Shown here in pieces: positions 24,522-34,547 of a DNA stretch of 64,000 nt. The stretch is taken from contig CM043944.1 in NCBI GenBank assembly GCA_014529385.2, positions 55,347,768-55,411,767 of the forward strand, read 5' to 3'. The notes under the pieces are model-generated. The model did not search any database, was not told where the DNA came from, and was given only the letters and a program-made list of their open reading frames with translations. The stretch is from Adiantum capillus-veneris (lineage: Eukaryota > Streptophyta > Polypodiopsida > Polypodiales > Pteridaceae). Each line of letters begins with the position of its first letter. Within the stretch, counting starts at the first letter, position 1. The translations under genes and the position numbers were made by a program.

Positions 24522-24740
24522 TTAAAATAAAATGAACACATGTACATCAAAAGAAGTGTGGTAGTTGATGAGAGGTAGAATGACAGGGTTTGGTGATGCA
24601 AGAATTTCTCTTGCTCTTTGGGCACCAAACATGAACACCATTCGTTGTTGAGAATGGATCTTTCTACTAATTGCAACGTTTATTCTAATGTGTGGAGTAA
24701 AATGAAAGGGAAAAACCTCTATTCCTGGGCCATTATCCAT
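24522..24740 (-). CDS. Conserved small pre-gag frame, family a (element 2 copy)
   Basis: ATG 24740 opens a 72-residue frame with FPFHF near the start, a middle rich in Arg/Met, and a tail SPNPVILPLINYHTSFDV followed by FILF at the stop. Element 1 has a 71-residue relative at 7847-8062, and a truncated third version lies immediately upstream at 24762-24878. The tail is the best-conserved part. No known domain recognised. Its position in the pre-gag leader and repeated occurrence point to an element function rather than chance. Confidence 0.6.
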   Translation of the reverse strand: MDNGPGIEVFPFHFTPHIRINVAISRKIHSQQRMVFMFGAQRAREILASPNPVILPLINYHTSFDVHVFILF

Positions 24741-24761
24741 GGCCTATGCATGTCCTAATGC

Positions 24762-24878
24762 TTAAAACAAAACAAAAATATAGACGTCCAAACTAAGGTC
24801 GTACCTAATGAGAGGCAAAATAAAAGGATTTACTGAAGCGTTTATCTCGGCCAACCTAAGAGGACCGAGATTCCAAAG
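24762..24878 (-). pseudogene. Truncated tandem copy of small frame a
   Basis: In one minus-strand frame this reads LRLAEINASVNPFILPLIRY then DVYIFVLF and stop. It matches the tail of the 24522-24740 frame residue for residue at most conserved positions. A TAG lies just upstream of the readable part, and homology to CACTA DNA begins about 45 bases further on, so the front is lost. It shows the small frame was duplicated in tandem within element 2. Confidence 0.55.
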
Positions 24879-25031
24879 CTACAAGCACATTGAAGTTCTT
24901 GTATGATTCTCCGGCTCTTTAAGTATTTGCGTCATTGTATTAATATGCATCATTGCGTCATTGTATTTAATGGTCTTTGCATCCAATGCTTTAGGTATGT
25001 TCTCATAAGCAGAGACGACGAGCACCTCCTC

Positions 25032-25063
<32 letters not shown>

Positions 25064-25132
25064 CTACTTGTCCATGTTTTCTACTCCATTCATTCAATAT
25101 TAAGTTTAATTGTTCGTGTGTTTAATGCAGGT

Positions 25133-26390
25133 ATGGATGATGAGGAGTTTCTTTCTTCTTTGTCACCCCAGAAGAAACAGTGGTACGTGGAGCGTCATCG
25201 CTCTGGCGCACCATCGCACATTCCTACTCCATCCGCATATCCCTCTGTTTTGAAGTCCTCGACGTGCTCCAAAGCTTCGGTGTCGCCAGATGATATTCAC
25301 ACTCGTCTAGGCACCAACGCTCTAGTGGTGGCGGTGGCGGTTGTTGTGGGGGTATGGGCGCTCTAGTGGTGGCGGTGGCTGTTCCCCGCAGCTACACACC
25401 ACTAGCTACTCCTCCAGGAGTCACTCCAGTGGACACTCCTCGCTTCGGGGCTCAGACTCCAGTGGAGAAACCTGGCGTCCGTACCCCCGTTGAAACGCCG
25501 CTAGAGACCCCTATCGAGACACCCAGGTTCACGCGTCAGCGGGGAAAGAGGGCTTGCCTTACTCCGTCGACTTCAGCGGCGGCATCATCTTGGATGATGA
25601 AGGCAAGAAGGTGATTGCGCGCATGCGTGGTCTTTGCTCTCAGGTGTTTAGACACTACATACTAAACACCTGGAGTGAAGTACCGAATGAATTAAAAGAC
25701 ATAGTCATCAGCATGCTTCATGACGAGTTTCCCGTTTCAACATGGGATGATCACTTCAATGAATATGTGATGAAGGTTCGAATGCGCGAAGACTGCAAGC
25801 ATAAGCGCTCCGAAGTGCAAAAAGCAATCAAGCATGGGTGGAGCAGACCAGATTGGCTGGCCAAAGAAGATTGGAAGCATGTGAAGAAAGAAGCGCACGA
25901 GAATCTCGACAAGTGGAAGCAACAAAAGGAGGCAGCCAGAGCGCGAGTAGAGGCAGGGAGCTCACACCACTTGGGGAGCGGCGGGTGGGCATCATTTGAG
26001 GCCGATTTTATAAGTGTTTTCGCATCTATGTTTGATAGTTTAGGGTTTATGGGATTTGAAATTCTAACATAATGGATTCTTTGTATGTTTTGACAGTGGT
26101 CGTTTACAGGACGTGATCCCACACCATACGAGGGTGAGTACGTAGGCAGGAAGGGCTTAAACGGGGCTTAAACGCCCTTATAAACATCCTGACTTCTTGC
26201 AGCGGCATGGTTAGTATTAGGGTTTATTCTTTTTTATTTATTGTATTGTTTTATAAACGTCGCTATATGTTTATACTTACAAAAAGCTATCATATTGATT
26301 TTTTTTTGTAGAATCCGATAGATACAGCGCTTTGACGCGATGAGACATCTGATTAGACGAGGTCAGTTTAGCCATAGCTAGATGGCATTA
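25133..26390 (+). pseudogene. CACTA second gene (Transposase_24-like), left copy
   Basis: It begins after a splice acceptor (aatgcag, then ATGGATGATGAGGAG) with MDDEEFLSSLSPQKKQWYVE, matching the intact right-copy gene at 39305-40614. Frameshifts occur in the Pro/Ser-rich middle near 25290-25370 and near 25540. The conserved core WSEVPNELKDIVISMLHDEF and GWSRPDWLAKEDW is readable to about 26009. There the right copy has a splice donor GTAAG and this copy reads ATAAG, so the first intron could not be spliced normally. Downstream exon remnants are seen at 26095-26160 and near 26310-26380. Confidence 0.8.
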
Positions 26391-26734
26391 GTTTCTTTTT
26401 GACATAGATTATGTATCATGAGACGAATTTTATACGTCTTTTTGAAAACCATGTATATTTTTTAAATAATGACAATGGTTTGTAACTATTAACAAACAAG
26501 TGATTTTGCTGCTATGTACAATTGTCATTGATTTACTTTTATCAATTCACGCTTGTCATTTTTGTATCTTTATTTTGCAAACAATACGTACTATGGATGA
26601 TGGAGTTAATGATTATATTGTCTTGTGGGTGACTATTTTGGGTCTATATTTACCTTTGCACTTTTTTTCAAAGGTAAATAGACAAATGAAACATTCAATA
26701 TGGTTGATGGGTGAATGCCCCGCCACCAAAATTT

Positions 26735-26978
26735 TTTCATCGCGGGCATCGCTATGAGCGTTGCTATATTACGCTCTATAGCGTCGCTATATGCGTCGCT
26801 ATTGATGGCCCTGCAACGTCGCTATAGGCGTCCCTATATAGCGACGCCTATAGCGACGACCATAGCGACGTCCCCGTATCGACGCTAATAGCGACGCTCT
26901 TAGCGACGCCGAGGGTTATAAAACCCAGTGTATTTCTGTTGCTAAAAGCGTCACAAGTGCACACAACCTCTTGTAGTG
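26735..26978 (+). repeat. CACTA 3' end with CGTCGCTAT repeats, left copy
   Basis: About 180 bases of alternating CGTCGCTAT and ATAGCGACG motifs in both orientations lead to gggttataaaacccagtgtatttc and the terminal CCTCTTGTAGTG. The right copy's 3' end (38691-38935) has the same layout in reverse orientation. Confidence 0.88.
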
Positions 26979-27690
26979 GTGGTTCCCACCAAGGGAGGAG
27001 AGGGAGAGAGGGGATAGGGGTTGGTAGGGGATAGGGTAGAGAGAGGATATGGTGGGGGGGGTTTTAGAGGAGAGAGGGAAGAGAGGGTGAGAGAGATAGA
27101 AGGAGGGAGAGGTGGTACTTTTCCTAAGGCTCACCGTGGCTATTTCCAAGCGAGAGGGAGAGAGCTAGGTGTAGATAAGGGGGGGGGGGGGGGGGGGGGG
27201 GAGGTGTTTAGGCTAGTGGTCCGCCAAAAAGGGGGGGAGGGTGTGCTTAAGGCCGAAGGGAGTGTGGACGGGAGGAGGTGGGGGTACGGCCCGCTGGGAC
27301 TGGAGTGTGGACAAGCAGAGAGAGAGAGGGGAGGAATATTTGGAAGAGAGAGAGAGAGAGGATACTATCTATGGCGGCCCGCCGGGGGCTGGAGTGTGAC
27401 AGAGATACCAAAGGAACCTATCGGGCAGGATGATGCAGCGGTAGAGTAGGAGAGAGAGAATATGGGTGGGGCCGAGCAGTAAGAGAGAGAGAGAGAGATC
27501 TTCTTTGTGGTGATAATGGAGGGGTGTGGCCAAACTGGCAGCACCCTACCGGTGGTTAACCTTGGGGGAGGGGGTATGGTGAATGGTAAAGGCCTTTTTT
27601 TTGTTTCTTTTTTTTTCTTTTTGGTAACAAACCCTCCCTTCCTTAGGGTGTGGTTCTCACGGGCATGGTTTTGAAAATCGGCTATCACTA
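26979..27690. other. Purine-rich interval between CACTA and element 3
   Basis: No gene. G/A-rich DNA with GA runs and about 22 consecutive G's at 27180-27201. Around 27671-27686 the plus strand reads cggctatca, the same as the end of the element 2 LTR, so this could be the edge of an LTR belonging to element 3 into which the CACTA element inserted. No clear polypurine tract supports that. Confidence 0.4.
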
Positions 27691-27739
27691 GTTGACTTGA
27701 TGTTCTTCAGATTCTTGTGTATCTTTCGGCTATGTCATG

Positions 27740-28330
27740 GCAACTGGTTATTCTTGTGCTTGAGGCTGTGACTGTCCTTCTTCTTCTTTGTCATCCTGAG
27801 GCTTCATGGATGCCTCAACCTTTTCTTGCTGTGTTGAGGTAGAAGGTGTTTCCTCGGCCTCCTGTTCTCTTGGTTGCTCAAACTTTGTGTTGTCCTCCGG
27901 TGTAGGACTTGCTGTCCTTTTTGGATCTTTGTCTTGCTCTTTTTGCTGCTCTTGTGTAGATTCAGCTACCTCTTGTGAAGATTCAGCTGCCTATTGTGAA
28001 GATTCAACTGCCTCTCTTTGTTCAGGCTTTATCTCTCTTGTAGGTTCAGGTTCTGTGGCTTTAACCGCTCGTGAAGGTGGTGGACTCGGCATGGGATGAT
28101 CATCCTATTCTGAAACAGGTGAAGAAGGCCGTGGAGACATATCACCGTGATTGTGCTATGCTTCTCCTTCTGCAATTGCTTTCTTTGCTTGCTTTTGCTG
28201 CTCCGTCGCCTCTTTAGATTTCCGTTCTGCTTCTTGGTTGAAAAATCGGGTCTATGCATAGCCGTGGTTGGCTCTACCATGCTTTGAAGATCAATGCAGT
28301 TCAAACCATTATGCTATGCAAGAGTTGGGT
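27740..28330 (-). pseudogene. Gln/Glu/Pro-rich tail region of element 3
   Basis: The minus strand holds a low-complexity frame rich in Glu, Gln, Ser and Pro (for example EVAESTQEQQKEQDKDPK and QEAEETPSTSTQQEKVEAS) with occasional stops. It lies downstream of the protease-like region in the same orientation and may be the disordered C-terminus of the same polyprotein. No domain recognised. Confidence 0.4.
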
Positions 28331-28561
28331 CTTGAGTAATTAACTCAAGGGTTCCTGATGTCGAGGCTTGCTGTTGCTGTCTTCCAAAGAGAAAATCTTG
28401 TAGCTTGTGTGATCTTTGCTTGATTGCACCATCAAGATGTTTTAGCACGCTGATTTTCTTAGCTTTTGGTATCAATAATAAATGTTGTTGAGCTTTTACT
28501 CTCCATCAATATTTTGGTTTGTCTTGGTCGGAATGGTGTGGTTCAGGTTTCTGAGGCTTAA

Positions 28562-29639
28562 CTATATATTGATTGATTGGTTTTGCAGGTTGTGGAGAAG
28601 ATAAGTGGTATTCCATATCCATTTCATGTTAGGTTCCTTTCTCGGAGAAGTTTGTCTCTGTGTTTTGACCCTCAGAACCGTCTTTGGTTTTGTCGATGAT
28701 GCTTTGGGCACCCATATTTGAATTGGTTTGTCCTTAAGCTGTGCTTTCTGTACATAAATTTGCCCGACTCCTTGCATGCTACTTGTAGCATTTGTTTGCC
28801 AATAGGATGGAGAAGATTGATTACTTTGTAATATGCTTTTCTGGTAATTGCCTTTCCATTCCTCCTTGCTTGGTGCAATTGGAACAATGAGTTGTCCGCC
28901 TTTAGGTAATCTGCTTTTCTGGTAATTGCCTTTCCATTCCTCCTTGATTGGTGCAATTGGAACAATGAGTTGTCTGCCTTTAGGTGGTAGCTTGAGCTGA
29001 TTTCCCAATCTGGTACTGCCTTGTATGTCCGCATCCAGGGAATTCCAAGAATCATCATCTCATTCATGTGTTCATTTGGTAAGCATACAAACTGATGAGG
29101 ACATGAACATCCATGTACTATCACATTCAAGTTGACTACTCCCAATGTTGGTGTTGGGTTCTTGTTGCATCCTTTGATAGTCGCTATTCTTGTTGTCAAT
29201 GACTGAGTTGTTGCTTTCTTGTAAGTGGAATAATTGATTGCGTTTACTCTAGCTCTTGTATCAACCAGAGCATGTGTGCTATGATTGCTGAGCTGTACTT
29301 TGATGCAAAGTTCCATTCCATCTAACCATTTATCATCTATTGACACTGCATCTTTCTGCAATTCCCATTGTCGGTCATCTATTTTCAGTGTGTTGATGGG
29401 AATAGGTATTTGTTGATTCTTGAGAGAAGCTTTCCTTTTGAGTACCCGAAGTCGAGCTTCTTCTTGGTCTTCATGAATAACCTGTTGTCGTTTTATCTTC
29501 CTTTGCTTGGCTACATGAATTATTTCTAGCAATTCATTGGTTAGTGGCAAATTGTACTTCTTTAAATAGCATCCTCTATTCCAATTAGCCATCGGTTCAC
29601 CATCTAGGGTGGACAACTTGACTGCTCCACTTGGAGATA
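28562..29639 (-). pseudogene. Integrase tail fused to aspartic-protease-like domain (element 3)
   Basis: One 314-residue frame (29616-28672) opens with the integrase C-terminal motif STLDGEPMANWNRGCYLKKY, followed by about 100 charged residues. Then comes a retropepsin-like domain: HALVDTRARVNAINYSTYKK, a glycine-containing beta region, and MMILGIPWMRTYKAVPDW. The active-site triplet is Asp-Thr-Arg instead of Asp-Thr-Gly, a G-to-A change that would inactivate it. Past about 28990 a frameshift moves the natural frame to 29008-28562 (IVPIAPSKEEWKGNYQKS and on). Ty3/gypsy proteases normally precede reverse transcriptase, so this position is unusual. It could be a true extra domain or a product of rearrangement between copies. 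Confidence 0.65.
28834..28989. repeat. 78-bp tandem duplication in element 3 coding region
   Basis: Bases 28834-28911 and 28912-28989 are near-identical direct copies. The 78-bp period keeps frame and duplicates 26 residues containing IVPIAPSKEEWKGNYQK. Confidence 0.92.
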
Positions 29640-30760
29640 CATCTTTAATGATAATTGGTTCGTTTCCCTTTTTCTTAAACTTGGGAATGTGTTGCTTAAG
29701 GGAATAGACTAAAACTAAGTTCCCCTATTTTGAAGATTTTTGTGATTAAATGGGACTCAAAAAACTATTTTTGTTTCTGCTTTTGTGCATATATGTGAGC
29801 TACAGCTGTTAGCCTTTGCTCATCTAGCTTTTCTAAATCTTCAAGTCTTTTTGACAATTCATGTCCAGTCCACTCGAGATCCTTTGCTACCCTTAGTGTT
29901 GGCAATAGAAATTCTAGCTGCATGGAGATTCATTTCCCAGTCTATCCTTCCTGAACTAACCACTTTAGTCAATACCAAGCTGAGAATCTTCTTCGTATGC
30001 TCAGCTTGTCCGTTTGCTTGTGGGTGATAGGGAGCTGATTTGTTATGGATGACCATAAATTCATTAAGCAGATACTTGGCTACCTCATTGAGGAAGTGAG
30101 TTCCACTATCACTGACAATTTCTATTGGCAGTCCATATCTTGTAAATACATACTCTCCATAGCTACAATAATATATTGAGCTTGGGTTCTATAAGCTGTG
30201 GCTGTATTGGCCCAACAAAGTCTATATCCCATTTTGCGAAAGCTCTAGTTCCCATCATTGGTCTTAAGAGCGTTCTATCTACTCGTGTTGGCATTTTTGC
30301 TCGTTGACAAGCATCACATCTCCGAACATATTCTTTAGCGTTTGCAAAAAGTATCGGCCACCATATGCCTACCATTAAGATTGCTCTTGCGGTGGTCTCA
30401 CTAGAAAATTGACCTCCAGCTAATCCAGCATGTGCTTGTTCTATTATCAGAATATATTCGTCTTCATTTGCACAAAGATGCAAATGTTGATTCTTACCTC
30501 TCCGATACAATTGGTTTCCAATAAGAGAATAGTCTCTTGCTTCAGTTTCAATTGCTCTTTGATGACATTTACTCATATCCTTAGGAAATGTTCGGCTCGA
30601 TAAGTAAGTGACTAGATAGTTACTCCACTTAGGAACATGTGATATTTGAAACAATGTTACGTGGGGTATGGTGTTTGTTTTTGACATGGAGGAAAATCCT
30701 TTACAAAAGAGCGAAAATCACTCCTCATAGTTGGCCAAAAAACTCCCAGTCTCAAGATTC
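29640..30760 (-). pseudogene. Ty3-like integrase, broken (element 3)
   Basis: The frame 30687-30163 has a linker, then LYRRGKNQHLHLC, HAGLAGGQF and CDACQRAK (H2C2 finger), and WDIDFVGPIQP with the first core Asp. After a break, 30056-29859 shows SAPYHPQANGQAEH with the catalytic Glu. The integrase C-terminal part continues through about 29790-29640 with stops. Upstream, a second finger-like piece (FWPTMRSDFRSFVKDFPPCQ, 30750-30685) is in another frame, so part of the finger region may be duplicated. Damaged and not functional. Confidence 0.75.
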
Positions 30761-30768
30761 TATAAAGG

Positions 30769-30893
30769 TGGTTTTTTTGTGTGTTGGATGTGTTCAATTA
30801 ACAGCTACATAAAACATACACCTTGGCCTATGTAAAGTTGGTTTTTTGTGTGTGTTGGATGTGTTCAATTAACAACCACATAAAACATATAGT
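30769..30893. repeat. Two tandem copies of about 68 bp
   Basis: gtgttggatgtgttcaatta and cacataaaacatat-type phrases occur twice in direct orientation at the edge of element 3. Confidence 0.85.
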
Positions 30894-31314
30894 TCATCTA
30901 AATTTGCAGTATCTTATGATGCATACATATTAGATCTATGACTTGATTATGTAAGGTGATACTAATTGATGGTTATTCAAACCACATTTGATGATTTATG
31001 TCGTATGCCAAAAATTGCAGTTGTTGTTATTCTTATTTTTATTTATCAAAGATTGGCCTCAAAATAAAGTCCAAATTTGGAAATTTCCATGCATCTCACC
31101 TACTTGTATACAAATACTTCATATGAACACAATTGGGGAATTCCTATGCACACTTTTATTAGCTTTTCATATAGCAATGTTTTTTCTTGCACGCAATAAT
31201 TTTTATTTAGTGACAAAATGCATGTGAGTTTGAAACCTTGAAAAATGCTTAGTTGATGGGTATTGGCCTATCGATACATTGTAGACCTTAAGTTCTGACT
31301 CATAACTCAACAAT

Positions 31315-31735
31315 CCCCGACCCACATTCCAAACATCATGATAGGATCCTTGACAGATCTCTAGGCCTAATAGAAAACTAAAGTCTGCAAGTAAGAAAAA
31401 TCCAAGGAACAAACCCTGACTATTGGAAATAGCTTAGAAGTATAGCCCTAGAGAGTTACCTAGTCATGTCTCGCAAGCGAACACTGAGAAAATCTAAAAG
31501 ACCTAAAACTTTGTATGCCCTATTTTTCTACAAATGGGCTAAGGACTTCTCTTCCAATGTTTTCTTCCCTCTATGTGAGCGAGGGAACAACCGTGGAGGG
31601 ATTTATCTTCCACTAAAGAGTTTCACTAAACATTAATGCATAGGGATGATAGTTACCCTACTAATCGGGTCCACCTATCCATGATAGACAACCTTAGTTG
31701 ATCTTCACTTACCACCCCACACTCACGCACGCTTC
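31315..31735 (+). repeat. Dispersed direct repeat, first copy
   Basis: About 420 bases (starting at cccgacccacattcc, containing tctctaggcctaatagaaa) recur in diverged form and the same orientation at 35852-36245. Nothing coding is recognised. Confidence 0.75.
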
Positions 31736-32727
31736 CTTATTTTCTAGTTACTATACCATATTCTTTTTACACTTAAAACAATGGTTCTTTATAATTTCCA
31801 ATCACAAGGATTCGTTCAAACAAGTATTAAAAGCAACATTGAAAATATTTTTTATCAAATAAACATCTTTAAACTCAAGACAAGGTATTGTCAAGAAAAC
31901 ATTGATCATAAAAACCATGAATAGTACTCCTCTTGTCTCAAGCACACCTATACTTGTGTGAAAAAATGGTATCCTTTCCTTTATATCATAATCTGAGGTG
32001 GAAAAACATTGCCAAAAAGTCTACGTGCCCATACATAAAACCAGCTGGTCATACAATCGGACGGCTCTCCTAAGATAAAAGACTCTTTCCTAAGATATGT
32101 ATAGATATATACATGCACGGAGAAAAACTCTTCGTACATGGGGGTAACCAACTTATCATTGACTGAAAAGCCTTCATTGCTTATCACCTGGAGCGAAAAT
32201 ATTTCAAGGAATGAGAGGTACCTTCACACAAGATGTCTTAATGATGATAAACCAAATATTTTCTGGCTCATCTAGATTAACCAAAACATTTCTTTCTTAG
32301 TTTAATAAACAAATGAACGATGTTTCTTGGAAGGTATCCTTCCATTCTCAAAAAAATTAATATTTCCTAAGTACCTATCATTTCCTTAGCGGATGCAATG
32401 TTATGACTCTGAAAGGATTTATCCTACTTATGAATTTTTCATAGCCAAGGACCACCTTGGACTGGTCCAATATTTGTTGACACTGGAGACACGAACAGTC
32501 TCATTTTTTGGAATTTTACATGGACCGGCCTCATGGCCGTGAGTGGCCTTGGACCTCTTGGTGTTAATAACATCCTCCATTTTCTAATTTTCACAAGTTT
32601 GTTTTGGAGACATGTTCTTTATCTTTATGAAATGATTCTTGTTCATTAGGTAAAGTATCAATAATTCAAAACTTACCACAAGAATTTTCATAATGCATAT
32701 TCACCAATTAATTTAATCCAATTTTTT
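31736..32727. other. AT-rich interval without recognised features
   Basis: No gene, repeat or element end identified. Short open frames here match nothing I know. Confidence 0.5.
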
Positions 32728-33342
32728 TGAGAGTCTAACCTTTTATTGAACTACGGTATTACACGTAATTTACTGTTTGGAAAATTATTATCATGGGTTT
32801 TTGACATGGTAATTTTCTAAACTAAATATTTTAGCAAGATATTTCTATCCTAGCTTCCTCATGGTGTAATTAATCTCTAATACTTATCCTATATTTTTTG
32901 AGCTGATTCCTTAGATTTTCCCTATAAATTATACTAAGAAATAGTGAATGTTTTACTTAATGATTAGTAGAATTGATTGTCTCCTTATGTTATATTTAGA
33001 CCAACTTCTTACAAGTATATTCAAAATTTAAAAATTGCCTTATAAATTTCTAAGTTAATTTAGTAATTATTCCCTTCAATTTCTTACAATAAATAGAGTA
33101 TTTAAGTCATAATAACTAGAAAAAATAATTATCTCATTGAAATATTTTTATCAAGGGTCTGTAATAGTGTATTCTAGCTTTAAAATTTATCTTAAAAGGT
33201 CCTAAGTTAAAATTCATCTTATAAGCTCCTAAGTTAATCTACTAATTATCCCATTTAGTGTTTTGCTCAAAAAATAATTCAAGGCTTAGTAATAATTAGT
33301 GAAACTAATTATCTCATTAGGATGATTTTACCACGGGTTTCT

Positions 33343-34545
33343 TGTTAATTATGGAGCCTGATTTACCCTTGTAATTTTTTGTGGTTAAAACGCACATTTG
33401 TAAGGCCCCCATTATCAGGAGAAGCCATCGTGCGTGAAGGAAAATCACTCACTAGAAACCAAAAATTTCACAGTAAAAAATCAGGGGCAACTTTAGGGGC
33501 CTCAGGGACGGAAGCCTCCAAGACTTTTTTTCCCTCGCCAGAATATTCCTTTTTGCCGGAATATTATGGCCGGACGACGGCCGAAAAGTGATCGAAAAAC
33601 AACCTTCAGTTGGCCGGTGGTCGAATTCAAAAGCGGACTTGTCTTCTCAAGGGCGGCCACACATGGGCGGATTGGAGGGTCCGATTTGGACTTATTCACA
33701 CAAGGGCGGCTACACATGGCTGCCTCTCATAAGAGAGGGCAGCCCTTTTGGCCTATAAAAGAAGGCCATTTCTACACACATTTCATACTGTGTGAAGTTG
33801 ATGCAACAAGATGAGTGTGAGGTGGTGAGAGTGAAGCAAGGCGGAAGCTCCATTAAGGGTATAATCCCTTTGTAAACTACTTCTTGTTTTGAAGTACTAA
33901 AGCCATTGAGTGGCTGCTTTCCCGTGGACGTAGCCCACATTGGGTGAACCACGTATATCGTGTGTACTCTCTCTCTCTCTCTCTCTCTCTCCCTCTCTCT
34001 ACTCTATAATCTCGTGTATGTAAATCTGTCTCTCTCCATTAAGTAATCTACTCAATTATCTATTTAGTTACGTCTTATTTTTTAACAACTGGTATCAGAG
34101 CAAGGTTTGATCGTAGCTAAATTATCTCAAGGAAAGGATTCCTTGAATTGAGTGGGAGTTATGGCAGAGGAAGGGAAGCTCAAGATTGAGAAGTTCAATG
34201 GCAAAAACTACCAACATTGGAAGATGCAGATTGAAGACTATCTCTTCCAGAAGGACCTCTATTTGCCACTAGGCGGTCTTGCGAAGAAGCCCGCAACAAT
34301 GGTAGATGAAGCATGGATTGTCCTTGATCGAAAGGCACTGGGAACAATCCGGTTAAGCTTGGCGTCAACGGTGGCCTTCAATGTTTCGGAGATGAAGACC
34401 ACGGAGGACTTGATGAAGTCACTTGACGACTTCTACGAGAAACCATCGGCATCCAATAAGGTATTTCTTATGAAGCGCTTGTTCAATCTAAAGATGGCAG
34501 AGAATGGTTCAGTTGCAGAACACCTAAATGACTTTATTTCAAGTT
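33343..34545 (+). mobile_element. Ty1/copia 5' fragment (LTR, primer site, partial gag)
   Basis: LTR candidate 33343-34087 has TGTTA...TAACA ends (745 bp), a TATAAAA at 33754-33760 and a CT run at 33968-33998. Two bases later TGGTATCAGAGC (34090-34101) is a classic primer-binding site complementary to initiator tRNA-Met. Gag follows. The copia sequence ends abruptly inside gag where the surrounding AT-rich repeat resumes, so the rest of the element and the 3' LTR are missing. Confidence 0.8.
34090..34101 (+). promoter_or_regulatory. Primer-binding site, initiator tRNA-Met type
   Basis: TGGTATCAGAGC two bases after the LTR end is complementary to the 3' end of plant initiator tRNA-Met, the usual copia primer. 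Confidence 0.85.
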
Positions 34546-34547
34546 AG
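34161..34547 (+). pseudogene. Ty1/copia gag, C-terminally truncated
   Basis: ATG 34161 gives 128 residues starting MAEEGKLKIEKFNGKNYQHW. This is the standard copia gag opening in which the F-G-NY-W pattern begins the UBN2-type domain, followed by WKMQIEDYLFQKDLYLPL. It ends NGSVAEHLNDFISS where foreign AT-rich DNA supplies the stop. Normal copia gag continues through a zinc knuckle and is fused to protease; all of that is gone. Confidence 0.85.

Larger units (their letters stand above)
16494..24920 (-). mobile_element. Ty3/gypsy retrotransposon (element 2), 5'-truncated, nested in CACTA
   Basis: On the minus strand: pre-gag frames (24878-23435), a gag-pol frame (23385-18106) broken by a single stop, a polypurine tract (18078-18092) and an LTR (18077-16494). 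CACTA sequence resumes at about 24926, right after a cut pre-gag frame, so the 5' LTR, primer site and leader are missing. The coding part is far better kept than element 1, suggesting a younger insertion. Confidence 0.85.
27690..30760 (-). mobile_element. Ty3-like retrotransposon remnant (element 3)
   Basis: On the minus strand: part of an H2C2 finger (30760-30690), integrase (30687 to about 29640), then an aspartic-protease-like domain and a polar tail (29616-27760). Gag, reverse transcriptase and RNase H are absent. Unrelated tandem-repeat DNA starts above 30769, so the element is cut there. It differs in sequence from elements 1 and 2. Confidence 0.7.

Noticed and set aside
27021-27449. 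142-codon Gly/Arg-rich frame
   Set aside because: Arises from G/A-rich and poly(G) DNA; no matching gene structure.
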